In this document: positions 49,563 to 64,000 of the stretch, one piece after another | Position numbering within the stretch: position 1 is the first letter of the stretch | Layout: every line of letters begins with the position of its first letter | Source of the DNA: Deinococcus sedimenti | Lineage (GTDB): Bacteria > Deinococcota > Deinococci > Deinococcales > Deinococcaceae | Direction of reading: 5' to 3' | Length of the DNA: 64,000 bases | Assembly (NCBI RefSeq): GCF_014648135.1 | Contig: NZ_BMQN01000001.1 | Location: 1 to 64,000, forward strand | Position numbers and translations under genes: made by a program | The notes under the pieces: model-generated | What the model was told of the DNA's origin: nothing | Database searches by the model: none | Seen by the model: the letters and a program-made list of their open reading frames with translations, nothing else

Positions 49563-52373
49563 CTACTCGCGGCGCAGCAGGGCCAGGGGGAAGTCCTCCA
49601 GGATCTTCGCCAGGGGCGTCTTGCTGCCGCGTGCCCGCAGTCGCTCGCCGGTCAGGAGGTTCGTGTACGTCCCGGCAGGCAGGGTCAGCTGCCGCGTGCC
49701 CCACACCTCCCCGGTCGCCCAGGCGGTGCGTTCGCGGGTCAGGGTGAACGTCAGGCGGGGCGCGACCGTCACCACGCGTTCGCTGCCGTGCTGCCGCGCG
49801 AACGCCAGGACGTGCCGCCCCCCGTCGAGCGGCTGGTACGACCCCTCGCGCAGCGCCGGGTGGGCGGCGCGGGCGTGCAGGGCCGCGCGGGTGACCATGA
49901 CCTTCACGCTGCCATCCTCGTACGAGTCGAGCAGTTTCCGCGCCAGGGCCAGGGTGCCCTCGCCGCGTTCCAGGCGGCCCAGCGTGCGGTTCAGCGCGCC
50001 GTAGTCCACGGGGCGGCGGTTGTCGGGGTCCACGAGGCTCTGGTTCCAGCCCTCGCAACCCTGATACGTGTCGGGCACACCGGGCGCGGTCAGGCGGACC
50101 AGCGCGGCACTCAGGCCGTTCTGCGCGCCGTGCGGACTGATCCGCGCGTGCAGTTCCCCCATTGAGGCCATGAAGTCGTCGTCAGCCAGCAGGCGGCGCA
50201 CCAGGGCGTCCAGCGCCGCCTCGTACTCGCCGTCCGGGGCGGCCCAGCTCGTGCGGAGTTTCGCCTCGCGCGCCGCCTTCAGCAGGTACGCGCTCAGGCG
50301 GTCCGCGAAGCCCTCCAACCTCCCGCCCAGCGGGTACGCGCCCAGGGCGTTCTGCAGCAGCACGTAACTATCGAGCGGGGTGGGCGCGCGGCCCAGTTCC
50401 GTCTGCGTTTCCAGGCTGCGGATCAGCGGGGACCAGCGGCTCAGGTACGCCGCCCACGTCTGCGGCAGTTCCGACAGCACGCTGATGCGCGCGCGGGTGT
50501 CCTCGCCCCGCTTCGTGTCGTGCGTGCTGCCCGCCAGCATCGCGTGGGGCCAGCGGGCGGCGCGCTCCTGCGTGGCCGCGTGGAAGGTCGCCAGCGGCGT
50601 CCCGTACAGCGCCGGGTCGCCCCCCACCTCGTTCAGGGACAGCAGCCGCGCGAACCGGTAGAAGGCCGTGTCCTCCGCGCCCTTGGCCGTGACCGGACCG
50701 GTCAGCTGCTGGAACTTCAGCGCGAAGGCGGCGTACGCCGCGCGCGTCGCCTCGTCCGGCGCGTCCAGCGTCAGGACCGCGTGCAGGTAATCGAAGGCGC
50801 TGGGGTCCACCGGCAGGCCGTCCTCGCGGTTGTGGGCCTTCGCGTCCCGGATGGCGTGCGCGATCTTCGCGTCGTCCCCCGGCTCACGCTCGCCGTCCGC
50901 GCGGACGTACGTGCGGTACACCGGGAACGACGCGATCACCTCGCGGATCGCGGCGCGCAGCGTGCTCAGCGTGAAATCCCGTGCGTTCAGGTCCGACTCG
51001 GCCAGCCGCTCCAGGTGCTCGGTCAGGACGTTCACCTCGCCCGGCAGGCTCACGCGCTGGATCAGCTGCTTGCCGCGGTACAGGTGCTCCCCGTACGAGC
51101 GGCGGTCCCCGCTGAACCGGCGGTAGATGGCGCTCAGTTCCTCCTCGGTCGTGCGGTCCACGAACGTGCCGCTCAGCTGCGCCAGGAAATCGTACCCGGT
51201 CGTGCCGTGAATCGCCCACGCCTCGGGCAGGTGCTCGCCGGGTTCGAGGATCTTCTCCGCGACCACGTACAGCGGCAGTTCACCCCCGACCTCGCGGCCC
51301 AGGGCGTGCGCCGCCCCCTCCTGCAGCGCCCGGAAGTACCCGGCCGGGTCGAACAGCCCGTCCGTGTGGTCCAGCCGCACGCCCTGCACGAGGCCCTGAC
51401 GCAGCAGGTCGAACAGCGTCGCGTGCGCCCACGCGAACACGCGGGGATCCTCCATGCGCAGCGCCGCCAGATCGTTGATGTCGAAGAAACGCCGGTAGTT
51501 GATCTCCTCGGCGGCGACCTTCCAGAACGCCAGGCGGTAGTTCTGCTCGCCGATCAGCGTGTCCAGCCGCGAGGGGTCGGCGTTCACGGCGTCCAGCGTG
51601 GCGTCCAGCGCGCCCCGCACCGCCCCGGACTCGTCCAGCAGCGCGCCCAGGCGGCGGGTCATGACCTGCACCTCCTGCGCGCGGATCACGCGGTCCGTGT
51701 CGGTCAGGTCCGCCGACGTGCTACGCGGCAGCGTGTCCACCGACCGGCGGATGCTCGCCAGTTCCCCCAGCGTCACCGTGTCCGTCCCGGCGGGCAGCGC
51801 GGCCGCCGTCCAGGCCAGCAGCTGCGCCACGCTGCGCGGCGACAGCGGCAACTGCCGCTCCCAGTACCGCAGCGTGAACTCACCCCCCTGGCGTTCCAGG
51901 CGCAGCTCAGCGCGTTCCAGCACGCGGCCGTACTGGTCGCCCAGCACCGGCAGCAGCACCTTCCCGTCCAGCGCCCGCTTCAGCGGATGCCAGGAGATAT
52001 CGAAGAAATGCGCGTAGCGACTGGCCTGCCCGTGCCGCAGCACGTCCTCCCAGTACGGGTTGTGCCCCCCCTGGATACCCATGTGGTTCGGCACGAAATC
52101 CACGATCAACCCCAGGCCCAGTTCACGCGCCCGCGCCGACAGGCGCTTCAGGCCCTTCAGGCCGCCCAGTTCCGGGTTGATCTGCGCGTGGTCGGTCACG
52201 TCGTACCCGTGCGTGCTGCCCGGCGTACTCGACCAGATGGGGGAGAGGTACACGTCCGTGACCCCCAGCCGCGCGAGGTACGGCAGCACCCGCCGCGCCG
52301 AGGCGAAATCGAAGTCCTTATGCAACTGGAGGCGGTACGTCGCACCCGGTAGGTGAGTCTGAGCGGCGGTCAC
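49563..52373 (-). CDS. treY: Malto-oligosyltrehalose synthase
   Basis: 936 residues, GTG start overlapping the stop of treZ by 4 bp. GH13 family 26: [15 protein letters not shown] at the start, [20 protein letters not shown] with the nucleophile Asp, [11 protein letters not shown] with the acid/base Glu, and [13 protein letters not shown]. It isomerises the reducing-end alpha-1,4 bond of maltodextrins to alpha-1,1, yielding maltooligosyltrehalose, which TreZ then cleaves. No treX is next to it. Confidence 0.96.
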   Translation of the reverse strand: MTAAQTHLPGATYRLQLHKDFDFASARRVLPYLARLGVTDVYLSPIWSSTPGSTHGYDVTDHAQINPELGGLKGLKRLSARARELGLGLIVDFVPNHMGIQGGHNPYWEDVLRHGQASRYAHFFDISWHPLKRALDGKVLLPVLGDQYGRVLERAELRLERQGGEFTLRYWERQLPLSPRSVAQLLAWTAAALPAGTDTVTLGELASIRRSVDTLPRSTSADLTDTDRVIRAQEVQVMTRRLGALLDESGAVRGALDATLDAVNADPSRLDTLIGEQNYRLAFWKVAAEEINYRRFFDINDLAALRMEDPRVFAWAHATLFDLLRQGLVQGVRLDHTDGLFDPAGYFRALQEGAAHALGREVGGELPLYVVAEKILEPGEHLPEAWAIHGTTGYDFLAQLSGTFVDRTTEEELSAIYRRFSGDRRSYGEHLYRGKQLIQRVSLPGEVNVLTEHLERLAESDLNARDFTLSTLRAAIREVIASFPVYRTYVRADGEREPGDDAKIAHAIRDAKAHNREDGLPVDPSAFDYLHAVLTLDAPDEATRAAYAAFALKFQQLTGPVTAKGAEDTAFYRFARLLSLNEVGGDPALYGTPLATFHAATQERAARWPHAMLAGSTHDTKRGEDTRARISVLSELPQTWAAYLSRWSPLIRSLETQTELGRAPTPLDSYVLLQNALGAYPLGGRLEGFADRLSAYLLKAAREAKLRTSWAAPDGEYEAALDALVRRLLADDDFMASMGELHARISPHGAQNGLSAALVRLTAPGVPDTYQGCEGWNQSLVDPDNRRPVDYGALNRTLGRLERGEGTLALARKLLDSYEDGSVKVMVTRAALHARAAHPALREGSYQPLDGGRHVLAFARQHGSERVVTVAPRLTFTLTRERTAWATGEVWGTRQLTLPAGTYTNLLTGERLRARGSKTPLAKILEDFPLALLRRE

Positions 52374-54229
52374 GCCGTCACCGGCCCGGCCAGCAGAGCG
52401 GCCTCACCTGCACCGAGGCGCAGGTCATCCAGCGCGGGGGGCGCGTCCGGGTGCCCCTCGGAGTGCAGCAGCACCTGCGGCGGCAGCGGGAACGGCAGCG
52501 TCAGCAGGTGCGGGTCCAGCGGCGTCTTGGTGAGGTTCCACAGCAGGACCCGCACGCCCTGCGGGGTCTCCCAGCGCACCCACAGCACCTCCCCAGTGCT
52601 GGATTCCCCAGCGCCGGCTTCACTGGCTCCGGTGTCCACCGCGCCCGCCCGGATGAACCGCCGCGACCGCTCGCGCAGCACCGAGTCCTCGCGGCGCAGG
52701 TGCAGCAGGCGGCGGTACAGCGCCAGGGTCCGGCCGTGCTCGCCCTGCCCGCGCTCGGCCCAGTTCAGCTTCGCGCTCTCAAACGTCCCCGGAGCCTGCG
52801 GGTCCGGCACGGGCAGCGTGCTGAACCCCGAGAAGTAAGCGAATTCCCGGCGTCGCCCCTCGGTCACCATCTGCCCCAGTTCCCCGGCGTGATCGCTGAA
52901 GAACGGGAACGGCGTGCTCGCCGCCCACTCCTGCCCCTGGAACAGCAGCGGCGTCATCGGCAGCGACAGCAGCAGCGTGCTCGCGCCCCGGTACTCGGCG
53001 AGCGTCACGGACTCGAAGTGATGCAGGCGGTCCCCCAGCGCGCGGTTCCCCACCTGATCATGGTTCTGGATGCAGTACACGAAACTCGGCGCCTCCAGAC
53101 CGGTCGCGGGTTTGCCGCGGTGGTGTTCCTCGCCGGTCACGTTCCAGAACTGCCCCTGGTACTGCCAGCCGCGGTTGATCACCTCCGACAGTTCACGCGC
53201 GCCGCCCCGGAAGCCGCCGTAGTAGCCCTCCTGCTCCTCGGTCAGCGTCACGCGGACCTCGTGGTGGAAGTCGTCCACCCAGATGCCGTCCAGGCCAACT
53301 TCCGTGACCAGTTCGGGCAGGTTGCGGTGATCCTCGGCCAGCAGGACGTGCCCGCCGCCGATCGCGTGCGTCTCGCGGGCCAGTTCGTGCAGGATGTGCT
53401 CCTCGCTGTCGTCCTGCATGCTGGCCGTCGCGTCCAGCCGCAGGCCGTCGAAGCGGTAGTCCTGCAGCCACATCCGCACGTTCCCCGTGATGTAGCGGCG
53501 CATGTGCGGCTCGGCGTAATCCAGGCCCTGCCCCCACGCCGTGTGGAAGCGGTCCGTGAAGTACGACGGGCTGTAGCTCGTCAGGTAGTTCCCGTCCGGC
53601 CCGAAATGGTTGTACACCACGTCCAGGAATACCGCGAGGCCCAGGCCGTGCGCGGCGTCCACGAACGCCATCAGGTCCTCCGGGCGGCCGTACGGCGCGA
53701 ACGGCGCGAACATCGCCACGCCGTCGTACCCCCAGCCGCGCTCGCCGGGGAAGGCCGCGACCGGCATCATCTGGATCGCGGTCACGCCCAAGTCCACCAG
53801 CTGAGGCAGGCGCTCCTGCGCGGCGCGGTAGGTGCCCTCCGGCGTGAACGTTCCCACGTGCAGCTCGTAGAACACGCACTCTGCCAGGGGCCGCCCCGCC
53901 CAGTCTGCGTGCTGCCACGCGTGGGCGGTGAAATCCACGACCTCCGAGTCGCCGTGCACGCCGTGCGGCATGAAGCGCGCGTACGGGTCCGGCAGGGCGT
54001 GACCGTCCAGCTCGAAGCAGTAGCGGGTGCCCGCCCCGACCGGCAGGACCGTCTCGAAGTACGCGCCGGGCAGCGGGTCCATCACGTGTGACTCGCCCGC
54101 GATCCGCACGCACATTGTCCCGGCGCGGGTGCTCCACGCGCGGAAGCGGGTCTCGCGTCCACCCGGCAGCAGTTGCGCCCCCAGGCGGGAGCGCTGACGG
54201 GCATTGCCCGGCTGTTCCGAAATCGTCAT
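52370..54229 (-). CDS. treZ: Malto-oligosyltrehalose trehalohydrolase
   Basis: 619 residues from the ATG at 54229 (GGGAGG upstream). N-terminal CBM48-like domain, then the GH13 barrel: [38 protein letters not shown] with the nucleophile, LLAEDHRN with Glu, and [11 protein letters not shown]. It releases trehalose from TreY's product. Together with treY this is the TreYZ route to trehalose, an osmotic and desiccation protectant. A TAGGCT element at 54279-54284 is a probable -10. Confidence 0.96.
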   Translation of the reverse strand: MTISEQPGNARQRSRLGAQLLPGGRETRFRAWSTRAGTMCVRIAGESHVMDPLPGAYFETVLPVGAGTRYCFELDGHALPDPYARFMPHGVHGDSEVVDFTAHAWQHADWAGRPLAECVFYELHVGTFTPEGTYRAAQERLPQLVDLGVTAIQMMPVAAFPGERGWGYDGVAMFAPFAPYGRPEDLMAFVDAAHGLGLAVFLDVVYNHFGPDGNYLTSYSPSYFTDRFHTAWGQGLDYAEPHMRRYITGNVRMWLQDYRFDGLRLDATASMQDDSEEHILHELARETHAIGGGHVLLAEDHRNLPELVTEVGLDGIWVDDFHHEVRVTLTEEQEGYYGGFRGGARELSEVINRGWQYQGQFWNVTGEEHHRGKPATGLEAPSFVYCIQNHDQVGNRALGDRLHHFESVTLAEYRGASTLLLSLPMTPLLFQGQEWAASTPFPFFSDHAGELGQMVTEGRRREFAYFSGFSTLPVPDPQAPGTFESAKLNWAERGQGEHGRTLALYRRLLHLRREDSVLRERSRRFIRAGAVDTGASEAGAGESSTGEVLWVRWETPQGVRVLLWNLTKTPLDPHLLTLPFPLPPQVLLHSEGHPDAPPALDDLRLGAGEAALLAGPVTA

Positions 54230-54452
54230 GTTGGCCTCCCAGCACACGGCGGCCGCAGCGGCACGCCGTCTCCCGGTCAGCCTAGTCGCCACGCCCGGCC
54301 CCCCCGATGAAAGGAACCCTAAGGCGACCCACCGCTCCGGGCACCTGCATAGGTCACCCCGCCACCTCAGGAACCCGCCCGGCGGCTTCTGGAACGTCGC
54401 GTACGGTCTGCGCCCGGCAGAAGGGCATCATGAGAGGTTGACCAAAGCGGCG

Positions 54453-54482
54453 GGCCGATCCCCCACAGGAGACCGGCCCGAC
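54453..54482 (-). terminator. Possible terminator of the RNase R gene
   Basis: CGGGCCG near 54445-54451 and CGGCCCG near 54475-54481 can pair just after the stop; no long T-run. The rest of 54230-54495 contains treZ promoter elements and no gene. Confidence 0.45.
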
Positions 54483-54495
54483 CCGTGTCACGATT

Positions 54496-58584
<4,089 letters not shown>

Positions 58585-58829
58585 GTACGTTCCTGGTCAC
58601 TCAGGACGCGCCCGTGGGGGTTAACTCGTGTGAGACGCGCTTCTCAGGCCCTGCGGCGCTGGCGTGCGCGCGACCCGCCCACGGGAACAGGTGTTCGCTA
58701 TCCTCGGGTTGCGCCCTCCCTCCGGTGATCGGTCAGCAGGGGCTGAGCAGTCCCGGCAGGGGGCGCTGTCCTGAACCCGGCAGCCCGCCCAGCATAACAC
58801 GCCCCCCCGGGCCGCATCTGACGCGGACT

Positions 58830-59594
58830 TTACCCTTCCTGACGGATGACGCCGCTCAGCGGCGCGTGGTCACTCAGGCGCGCCTCCCGGTCAACGCTCA
58901 CTTCCCGCACGGTCACGCCCGCCGCCAGCAGGTAGTCGATCCGCCAGCCCACGTTGTTCGCGTAGGCGTTCGCGCGGTTGCTCCACCACGTGTACTCCGC
59001 CGCCTCGCCCAGGCAGTTGCGGTGTGTGTCCGTCAGGCCCGAGGCGAGGTGCGCGGTCATCCACTCCCGCTCGTGCGGCAGGAACCCGCTGTTCTTCTGG
59101 TTCGACCGCCAGTTCTTCAGGTCCACCTGCCGGTGCGCGATGTTGTAATCCCCACCCATCACGACCGGGTGCCCCTCGGCCAGCAGCGCGTCCGTCCACG
59201 CCTGGAAGTCCAGCAGCATCCGGTCCTTGAAGCCCTGGCGCTCGGGACCGCTGCTGCCGCTGGGCAGGTAAACGCTCACGAAACGCACGCCGTCCACCAC
59301 GGCGCTCAGCACGCGGCCCTCGGCGTCCATCTCCGCGTGCGGCATCCCCAGCCGGACGTCCGTGACGGGGCGGCGGGACAGGACCGCCACGCCGCTGTAC
59401 CCGGCCTTCTGCGCCGGGAACCACGCCCCCGCGTACCCCAGATCCGCCAGCGCCTCCGGCATGGGGTCCGCGCGGACCTCCTGCAGCAGCAGCACGTCCG
59501 GCTGCTCACGGGTGACCCAGTCACGCAGCCCCTTGCGCAGCGCGCTGCGGATCCCATTCACGTTCAGCGTGGTGATCTTCAGACCTTCCGTCAT
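58830..59594 (-). CDS. xth: Exonuclease III / AP endonuclease
   Basis: 254 residues from the ATG at 59594 (TAGGGT 8 nt upstream). EEP-fold motifs are TLNVNGIRSA, LLQEVRAD, YSGVAVLSRRP, VMGGDYNIAH, YTWWSNR and SDHAPLSG, with the catalytic Glu, Asp, Asn and His in place. It cleaves at abasic sites and removes blocked 3' ends in base-excision repair. The 245 nt between it and the RNase R gene contain the long leader of the latter. Confidence 0.94.
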   Translation of the reverse strand: MTEGLKITTLNVNGIRSALRKGLRDWVTREQPDVLLLQEVRADPMPEALADLGYAGAWFPAQKAGYSGVAVLSRRPVTDVRLGMPHAEMDAEGRVLSAVVDGVRFVSVYLPSGSSGPERQGFKDRMLLDFQAWTDALLAEGHPVVMGGDYNIAHRQVDLKNWRSNQKNSGFLPHEREWMTAHLASGLTDTHRNCLGEAAEYTWWSNRANAYANNVGWRIDYLLAAGVTVREVSVDREARLSDHAPLSGVIRQEG

Positions 59595-59750
59595 CGCCCA
59601 CCACCCTAGCGTGCCCTGCCGAATCGCGCGCCGAAACCGGCCAGAGGCGCGCCCCGAGCGGTACCGCTTCCACGCCCTGTGGTACACATGAAGGACCGTT
59701 CGCGCAACTCTGCACGCAGTTCACGTGGCGTCTGTTACGCTGAGCCCACC

Positions 59751-60059
59751 ATGGTCGAGATCAAGTTCCGCAACGAAGCCGACGGTCAGGAATTCCAGAT
59801 GACCCACCCCAAGGCCGCCCGCGTCCTGTCGGACATCCAGGCCTGGGCGCAGCACAACGCCTTTGAACACATCGTGTTCTGGCGCGACCCGGAAGACCAG
59901 CACAAACTCTGGGTACAGCTCGGCGACGACCGGCTGAACTACTGGATTCACGACAGCACCTTCACCGAGGGCAAACACGAGACGGTCGAGATGCAGATGG
60001 ACTATGCCCGCGGAGCGCAGCGCCGCAGCGCCGCCGGGTACGACAAGTTCGACAAGTAA
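59751..60059 (+). CDS. Conserved hypothetical protein
   Basis: 102 residues, starting MVEIKFRNEADGQEFQMTHP, with HIVFWRDPEDQHKLWVQLGD and an aromatic-rich acidic middle. TACGCT (59736-59741) precedes the ATG by 9 nt and no ribosome binding site is visible. No family recognised. Confidence 0.7.
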   Translation: MVEIKFRNEADGQEFQMTHPKAARVLSDIQAWAQHNAFEHIVFWRDPEDQHKLWVQLGDDRLNYWIHDSTFTEGKHETVEMQMDYARGAQRRSAAGYDKFDK

Positions 60060-60070
60060 ACAAGGTGGGT

Positions 60071-60114
60071 GGCGGGGCGCGGGACGCGGTGAGACGTCCG
60101 CGCCCCGCCCGTCT
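60071..60114. terminator. Bidirectional terminator
   Basis: A 12-bp perfect stem GGCGGGGCGCGG (60071-60082) with CCGCGCCCCGCC (60098-60109), between two convergent genes; CGTCTT follows on plus. Confidence 0.78.
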
Positions 60115-61266
60115 TCAGGCGGTCGGGACCGTTCCCAGCTGCCGCGCCGCCTCGCGCAGGACCTCGGGCGGCTGCACCAGCGCGAACCGCACGAAGCCCT
60201 CGCCACCCGCCCCGAAGGCCGCACCCGGACTGACCGCCACACCGGTCGTCTCGGCGGCGCGGACCGCGAACGCCACGCTGTCCCGCAGGCCCGGCACGCG
60301 CGCCCAGGCGTACATGCTCGCCTGCGGCAGGGCCACCTCCCAACCGAGCTCGCGCAGCGCAGGCACCAGTGCGTCCCGCCGCGCCTCGAACACCGACGCC
60401 CCCACGCGGCCCACCTCGTCCGGCAGCGTCAGGGCATGCGCCGCCGCCCGCTGAATCCCCAGGTACGGGTGGAAATCAATCGCGCCCTTCACGCGGGCCA
60501 GCGCCCCGATCACCCGCGCGTCCCCCGCCGCGAAGCCCACCCGGAAGCCGCCCATGTGATGCGTCTTGCTCAGCGAGTGGAGTTCCACCACCCCATCCAC
60601 GCCCGCTTCCAGCGCACTCGGCGCGCGGTACGACCCGAACGTCAGTTCCGCATACGGGTGGTCATGCACCAGCAGCGTTCCCCGCGCCCGGCACCACGCC
60701 GCCGCCCGCCGGAAGAACCCCGCGTCCGCCACCGCCGACGTCGGATTGTTCGGGTAGTTCAGCAGCAACGCGCGGGGCTGAATACTGTCCGGCACGGCGT
60801 CCAGATCCGGCAGGAAACCCAACTCGGGCCGCAGGGGCAGCGTCACCACGTTCAGGCCCGCCACCGCCGCCGCACCCAGGTACGGCGGGTAGCAGGGGTC
60901 CGGCAGCAGCAGCGTGTCCCCCGGATCGGTCACCGCCAGCAGCAGGTGCGCCAGCCCCTCCTGCGCGCCGATCAGCGGCAGCACCTCCCGCTCCGCGTCC
61001 ACCGTCACGCCGAACCTCCGCGCCATATAATCCGCCGCCGCCTCGCGAAGTGGCGCCGTATCACTGAACAGCGGGTACCGGTACGTCCCCGGATCGCGCG
61101 TCGCCTCCCGCAGCACATCCAGCACCGCGTCCGGCGGCGGCAGATCACTGCTGCCGATACTCAGGTCCACGATGTCCAGCCCGGCCGCCCGCGCCCGCCC
61201 CTTCGCCGCGTCCATCAGCGCGAACACGCTGCCCGGCACCGCCGCCGCCCGCTGAGATTCCCACAT
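60115..61266 (-). CDS. PLP-dependent class I aminotransferase
   Basis: 383 residues from the ATG at 61266, 7 nt after TAGGCT (61274-61279). Fold type [32 protein letters not shown] and the PLP lysine in [14 protein letters not shown]. Closest in layout to LL-diaminopimelate or N-succinyl-DAP aminotransferases and MalY/AspC-like enzymes. The donor and acceptor cannot be fixed from sequence. Confidence 0.88.
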   Translation of the reverse strand: MWESQRAAAVPGSVFALMDAAKGRARAAGLDIVDLSIGSSDLPPPDAVLDVLREATRDPGTYRYPLFSDTAPLREAAADYMARRFGVTVDAEREVLPLIGAQEGLAHLLLAVTDPGDTLLLPDPCYPPYLGAAAVAGLNVVTLPLRPELGFLPDLDAVPDSIQPRALLLNYPNNPTSAVADAGFFRRAAAWCRARGTLLVHDHPYAELTFGSYRAPSALEAGVDGVVELHSLSKTHHMGGFRVGFAAGDARVIGALARVKGAIDFHPYLGIQRAAAHALTLPDEVGRVGASVFEARRDALVPALRELGWEVALPQASMYAWARVPGLRDSVAFAVRAAETTGVAVSPGAAFGAGGEGFVRFALVQPPEVLREAARQLGTVPTA

Positions 61267-61305
61267 GCCCCGCAGCCTAGAGCATCCGCCGCAGCGACCC
61301 GCAAC

Positions 61306-61335
61306 GCGAAAGCCCACTCCCGAACGGAAGTGGGC
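61306..61335 (-). terminator. Terminator of the small secreted-protein gene
   Basis: GCCCACT (61329-61335 on minus) pairs with AGTGGGC (61312-61318), extended by CCG/CGG, followed by TTTCG; 27 nt after the stop. Confidence 0.7.
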
Positions 61336-61361
61336 ACGCACCCTGGTGAACCCTGGATCGG

Positions 61362-61760
61362 TTACTCGCCGGACGCGGCGCCGTACACCGGGATCTGCAC
61401 GGTGGTCAGGGTGCTGCCACCCGCGTTCACGTTGATCTGCGCCAGCGCGTTCACGTTCCCGTCCGTGCTGTCCCGGGTGACCGACACGAACAGCAGCGCG
61501 TTGCTGCCCTCGACGCTCACGCTGTCCAGCGTGATGTACGTCCCGGCAGGCAGGCCACTGACGGCGATGCTCAGGTCACCGGGCACCGTGCCACCCAGGG
61601 TGTTCAGGGGCACCTCGATAGCCATCCAACTCGACTCGGTGTACAGCCCCTGGAACTCACCGCCGTTCCCGTCGGTGGCGTACACGGTCATGGGGGTGGC
61701 CGCGAAGGCGGTGGTGGCGAGGCTCAGGGCAGCGGCGACGGTCAGCAGCATCTTCTTCAT
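61362..61760 (-). CDS. Small secreted beta-rich protein
   Basis: 132 residues from the ATG at 61760, with AAGGAG 6-7 nt upstream. A signal peptide ([18 protein letters not shown]) is cleaved near AFA-AT. The mature part is Thr/Ser/Gly-rich beta sequence ([18 protein letters not shown]), without cysteine, suggestive of a surface or pseudopilin-like accessory protein. Not recognised. Confidence 0.7.
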   Translation of the reverse strand: MKKMLLTVAAALSLATTAFAATPMTVYATDGNGGEFQGLYTESSWMAIEVPLNTLGGTVPGDLSIAVSGLPAGTYITLDSVSVEGSNALLFVSVTRDSTDGNVNALAQINVNAGGSTLTTVQIPVYGAASGE

Positions 61761-61907
61761 GGTGGGTCTCCTTTTCGATCCGGGTGCGGCCCGCGCCGCT
61801 TCCCTTCTCCTGATCCAGAGGATGACGGGGGGCCGTGCAGGCTTTTCGCAGGGAATGTGCAGATTTATCGAAGGTGTCCCAGCGCGGTTCTGGCGTACCT
61901 TCAGGGC

Positions 61908-62450
61908 ATGGCCGACGCGAACCTGCAGGTCCTGACCGCGATGATCACCCCGGCCGTGCTGATCAGCGGCGCGGGCACGCTGCTCATGAGCACCAGCAGC
62001 CGCCTGGGCCGCGTGACGGACCGGGTGCGGCAGCTCACGGCGCGCTTCAAGGTGCTCGTGACCGACGAGGGGCGCGCCGAGGCGCTCGCGCGGGACGAGA
62101 AACGTCTGATCGTGCAGCAACTCCCGCGGCTGGCGCGGCGCAGCCGCATCATCGTGCGGGCCATGACGGCGCTGTACCTCGCCGTGGCACTCCTGGTCCT
62201 GACGAGCATCCTGATCGGCGGGAGCGCCCTGATCGGCGAGGCCGCCGGGCCGTTCCCCGTGATCATCGCCATCGCAGGGGCCGCCGCGCTCGCGTACGGC
62301 GCGCTGCTACTGAGCTTCGAGACGCGCCTGAGTGCCCGCACCACCAGGGAGGAGATGCAGTTCCTCGTGAACCTTGGCGAGCACTACGCCGGACTGTACG
62401 ACGAGGCCCTGATCCGCAGCGCCCGTGAAGGCGTGGAAGAGAGCCGTTGA
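61908..62450 (+). CDS. DUF2721 membrane protein
   Basis: 180 residues from the ATG at 61908; TACCTT (61896-61901) ends 6 nt upstream. Layout of DUF2721: an N-terminal helix (MITPAVLISGAGTLLMSTSSRLGRV), a basic helical segment (RDEKRLIVQQLPRLARRSRII), then two membrane helices. Unknown function. Confidence 0.82.
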   Translation: MADANLQVLTAMITPAVLISGAGTLLMSTSSRLGRVTDRVRQLTARFKVLVTDEGRAEALARDEKRLIVQQLPRLARRSRIIVRAMTALYLAVALLVLTSILIGGSALIGEAAGPFPVIIAIAGAAALAYGALLLSFETRLSARTTREEMQFLVNLGEHYAGLYDEALIRSAREGVEESR

Positions 62451-62469
62451 TTCCCGCTACGCTGCCCGC

Positions 62470-62754
62470 ATGGCCCTGACGTTCACCGCCGAGCTGTTTC
62501 ACTGGCGGGGTCCCGCCCCGCATTACTTCCTGCGCGTGCCGGAGGATCTGGTTCCGGATCTGAAGGACGCGGCGCGCTTCGTGACGTACGGGTGGGGCAT
62601 GATCCCGTGCGAGGCGGTGGTGGGGGAGACCCGCTTCCGCACCTCGATCTTCCCGAAGGACGGCGGGTACCTGCTGCCCGTGAAGGTCGCCGTGCGCCGC
62701 GCCGAGGCGCTGGAGGAGGGTCAGGCAGTGACGGTCACCGTCACGCCCGGCTGA
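62470..62754 (+). CDS. DUF1905-domain protein
   Basis: 94 residues from the ATG at 62470; TACGCT (62458-62463) is 6 nt upstream. FTAELFHWRGPAPHYFLRVPED and GWGMIPCEAVVG are typical of the small beta-barrel DUF1905. Function unknown. Begins 20 nt after the DUF2721 gene but with its own promoter. Confidence 0.8.
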   Translation: MALTFTAELFHWRGPAPHYFLRVPEDLVPDLKDAARFVTYGWGMIPCEAVVGETRFRTSIFPKDGGYLLPVKVAVRRAEALEEGQAVTVTVTPG

Positions 62755-62813
62755 CCCGTCCGCCCGAGCGGCAGCCTGTCTACACACACCCTCTTCAGGC
62801 CGGGGGGGCGCGC

Positions 62814-62819
62814 TATGCT
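62814..62819 (+). promoter_or_regulatory. -10 element of the trp leader
   Basis: TATGCT lies 7 nt before the ATG of the Trp-rich leader ORF, so the transcript should begin at or next to that ATG. No clear -35 hexamer is seen 17 nt upstream. Confidence 0.7.
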
Positions 62820-62826
62820 GCCACGC

Positions 62827-62874
62827 ATGACCGTGTACGGTGCGTGGTGGTGGCCCAGCAGAACCTGGGTCTGA
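62827..62874 (+). CDS. trpL: Trp leader peptide
   Basis: A 15-codon ORF, MTVYGAWWWPSRTWV, with four tryptophans, three of them consecutive (TGG x3). It starts 7 nt after TATGCT and no ribosome binding site is present, so translation is leaderless. Its own 3' end forms strand 1 (CCCAG, 62854-62858) and strand 2 (ACCTGGG, 62863-62869) of an attenuator upstream of trpE. Stalling at the Trp codons would free strand 2 to pair with strand 3. Confidence 0.88.
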   Translation: MTVYGAWWWPSRTWV

Positions 62875-62900
62875 TCTCGCATTCCGACATTGCACGGACG

Positions 62901-62933
62901 CGCCCAGGTGGAACTCCCACCCGGGCGTTTTTT
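62901..62933 (+). terminator. Attenuator terminator of the trp leader
   Basis: CGCCCAGGTGG (62901-62911) pairs with CCACCCGGGCG (62917-62927) with one A-C mismatch, followed by six T (62928-62933). CCCAGGT (62903-62909) is also complementary to ACCTGGG in the leader ORF, giving the antiterminator. Confidence 0.9.
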
Positions 62934-62960
62934 CTTCCCCCCAGACCCCCCAGGAGACCC

Positions 62961-64000
<1,040 letters not shown>

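Overview
The window comes from a high-GC bacterium of the Deinococcus group. The evidence is the gene set (treZ-treY, TsaB, PlsY, a TilS-TadA fusion, RNase R, many secreted lipoproteins) and a promoter style in which an extended -10 hexamer (TAnnnT) lies 6-8 nt before ATG or GTG. At least 20 starts here look leaderless, as reported for Deinococcus deserti. The species cannot be fixed from sequence alone.

Layout. 1-740: the 5' end of tuf and four tRNA genes (Thr-Tyr-Gly-Thr-tuf, the order of the E. coli tufB operon) behind a consensus promoter. 950-4731: a heterodimeric ABC exporter. 4796-16354: mostly minus-strand genes (PHB-type esterase, TsaB, YbjN-like, metallo-beta-lactamase fold, PEGA lipoprotein, peroxiredoxin, small alarmone synthetase), with gltA and tilS-tadA on plus. 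16439-21242: amidase, a repeat-filled gap, then an SDR, FAD oxidoreductase and HAD cluster. 21202-26323: proS, asd, two small genes, plsY. 26424-32936: a 6.4-kb island in tRNA-Ser(GGA), bounded by 59-bp direct repeats. It carries a tyrosine integrase, a frameshifted restriction-methylation fusion gene and AT-rich cargo with iteron-like repeats. 33246-49478: lipase, MFS, B12-binding subunit, META-domain protein, alpha-amylase, a sensor pair, CAP protein, DoxX proteins and small enzymes. 49563-59594: treY, treZ, a very long RNase R and exonuclease III. 59751-64000: small conserved genes, an aminotransferase and the start of trpE.

The most interesting signal is a set of three short leader ORFs, each beginning directly at a promoter and each placed before an amino-acid gene. 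They are a Trp-rich peptide before trpE, a Thr/Met/Ile-rich peptide before asd, and a Pro-rich peptide before proS. The first two are followed by mutually exclusive hairpins ending in a T-run terminator, which is classical ribosome-mediated attenuation but built on leaderless translation. The proS leader has no T-run terminator. Its Pro-Pro-Pro codons are complementary to the proS ribosome binding site, which suggests translational control.

Other points of interest are a palindromic divergent promoter between the peroxiredoxin and tilS-tadA, several families of intergenic inverted repeats, LacI-type operator-like sites at the amylase and lipase genes, and a Mo-cofactor-fold protein without cysteine in an operon with a histidine kinase.
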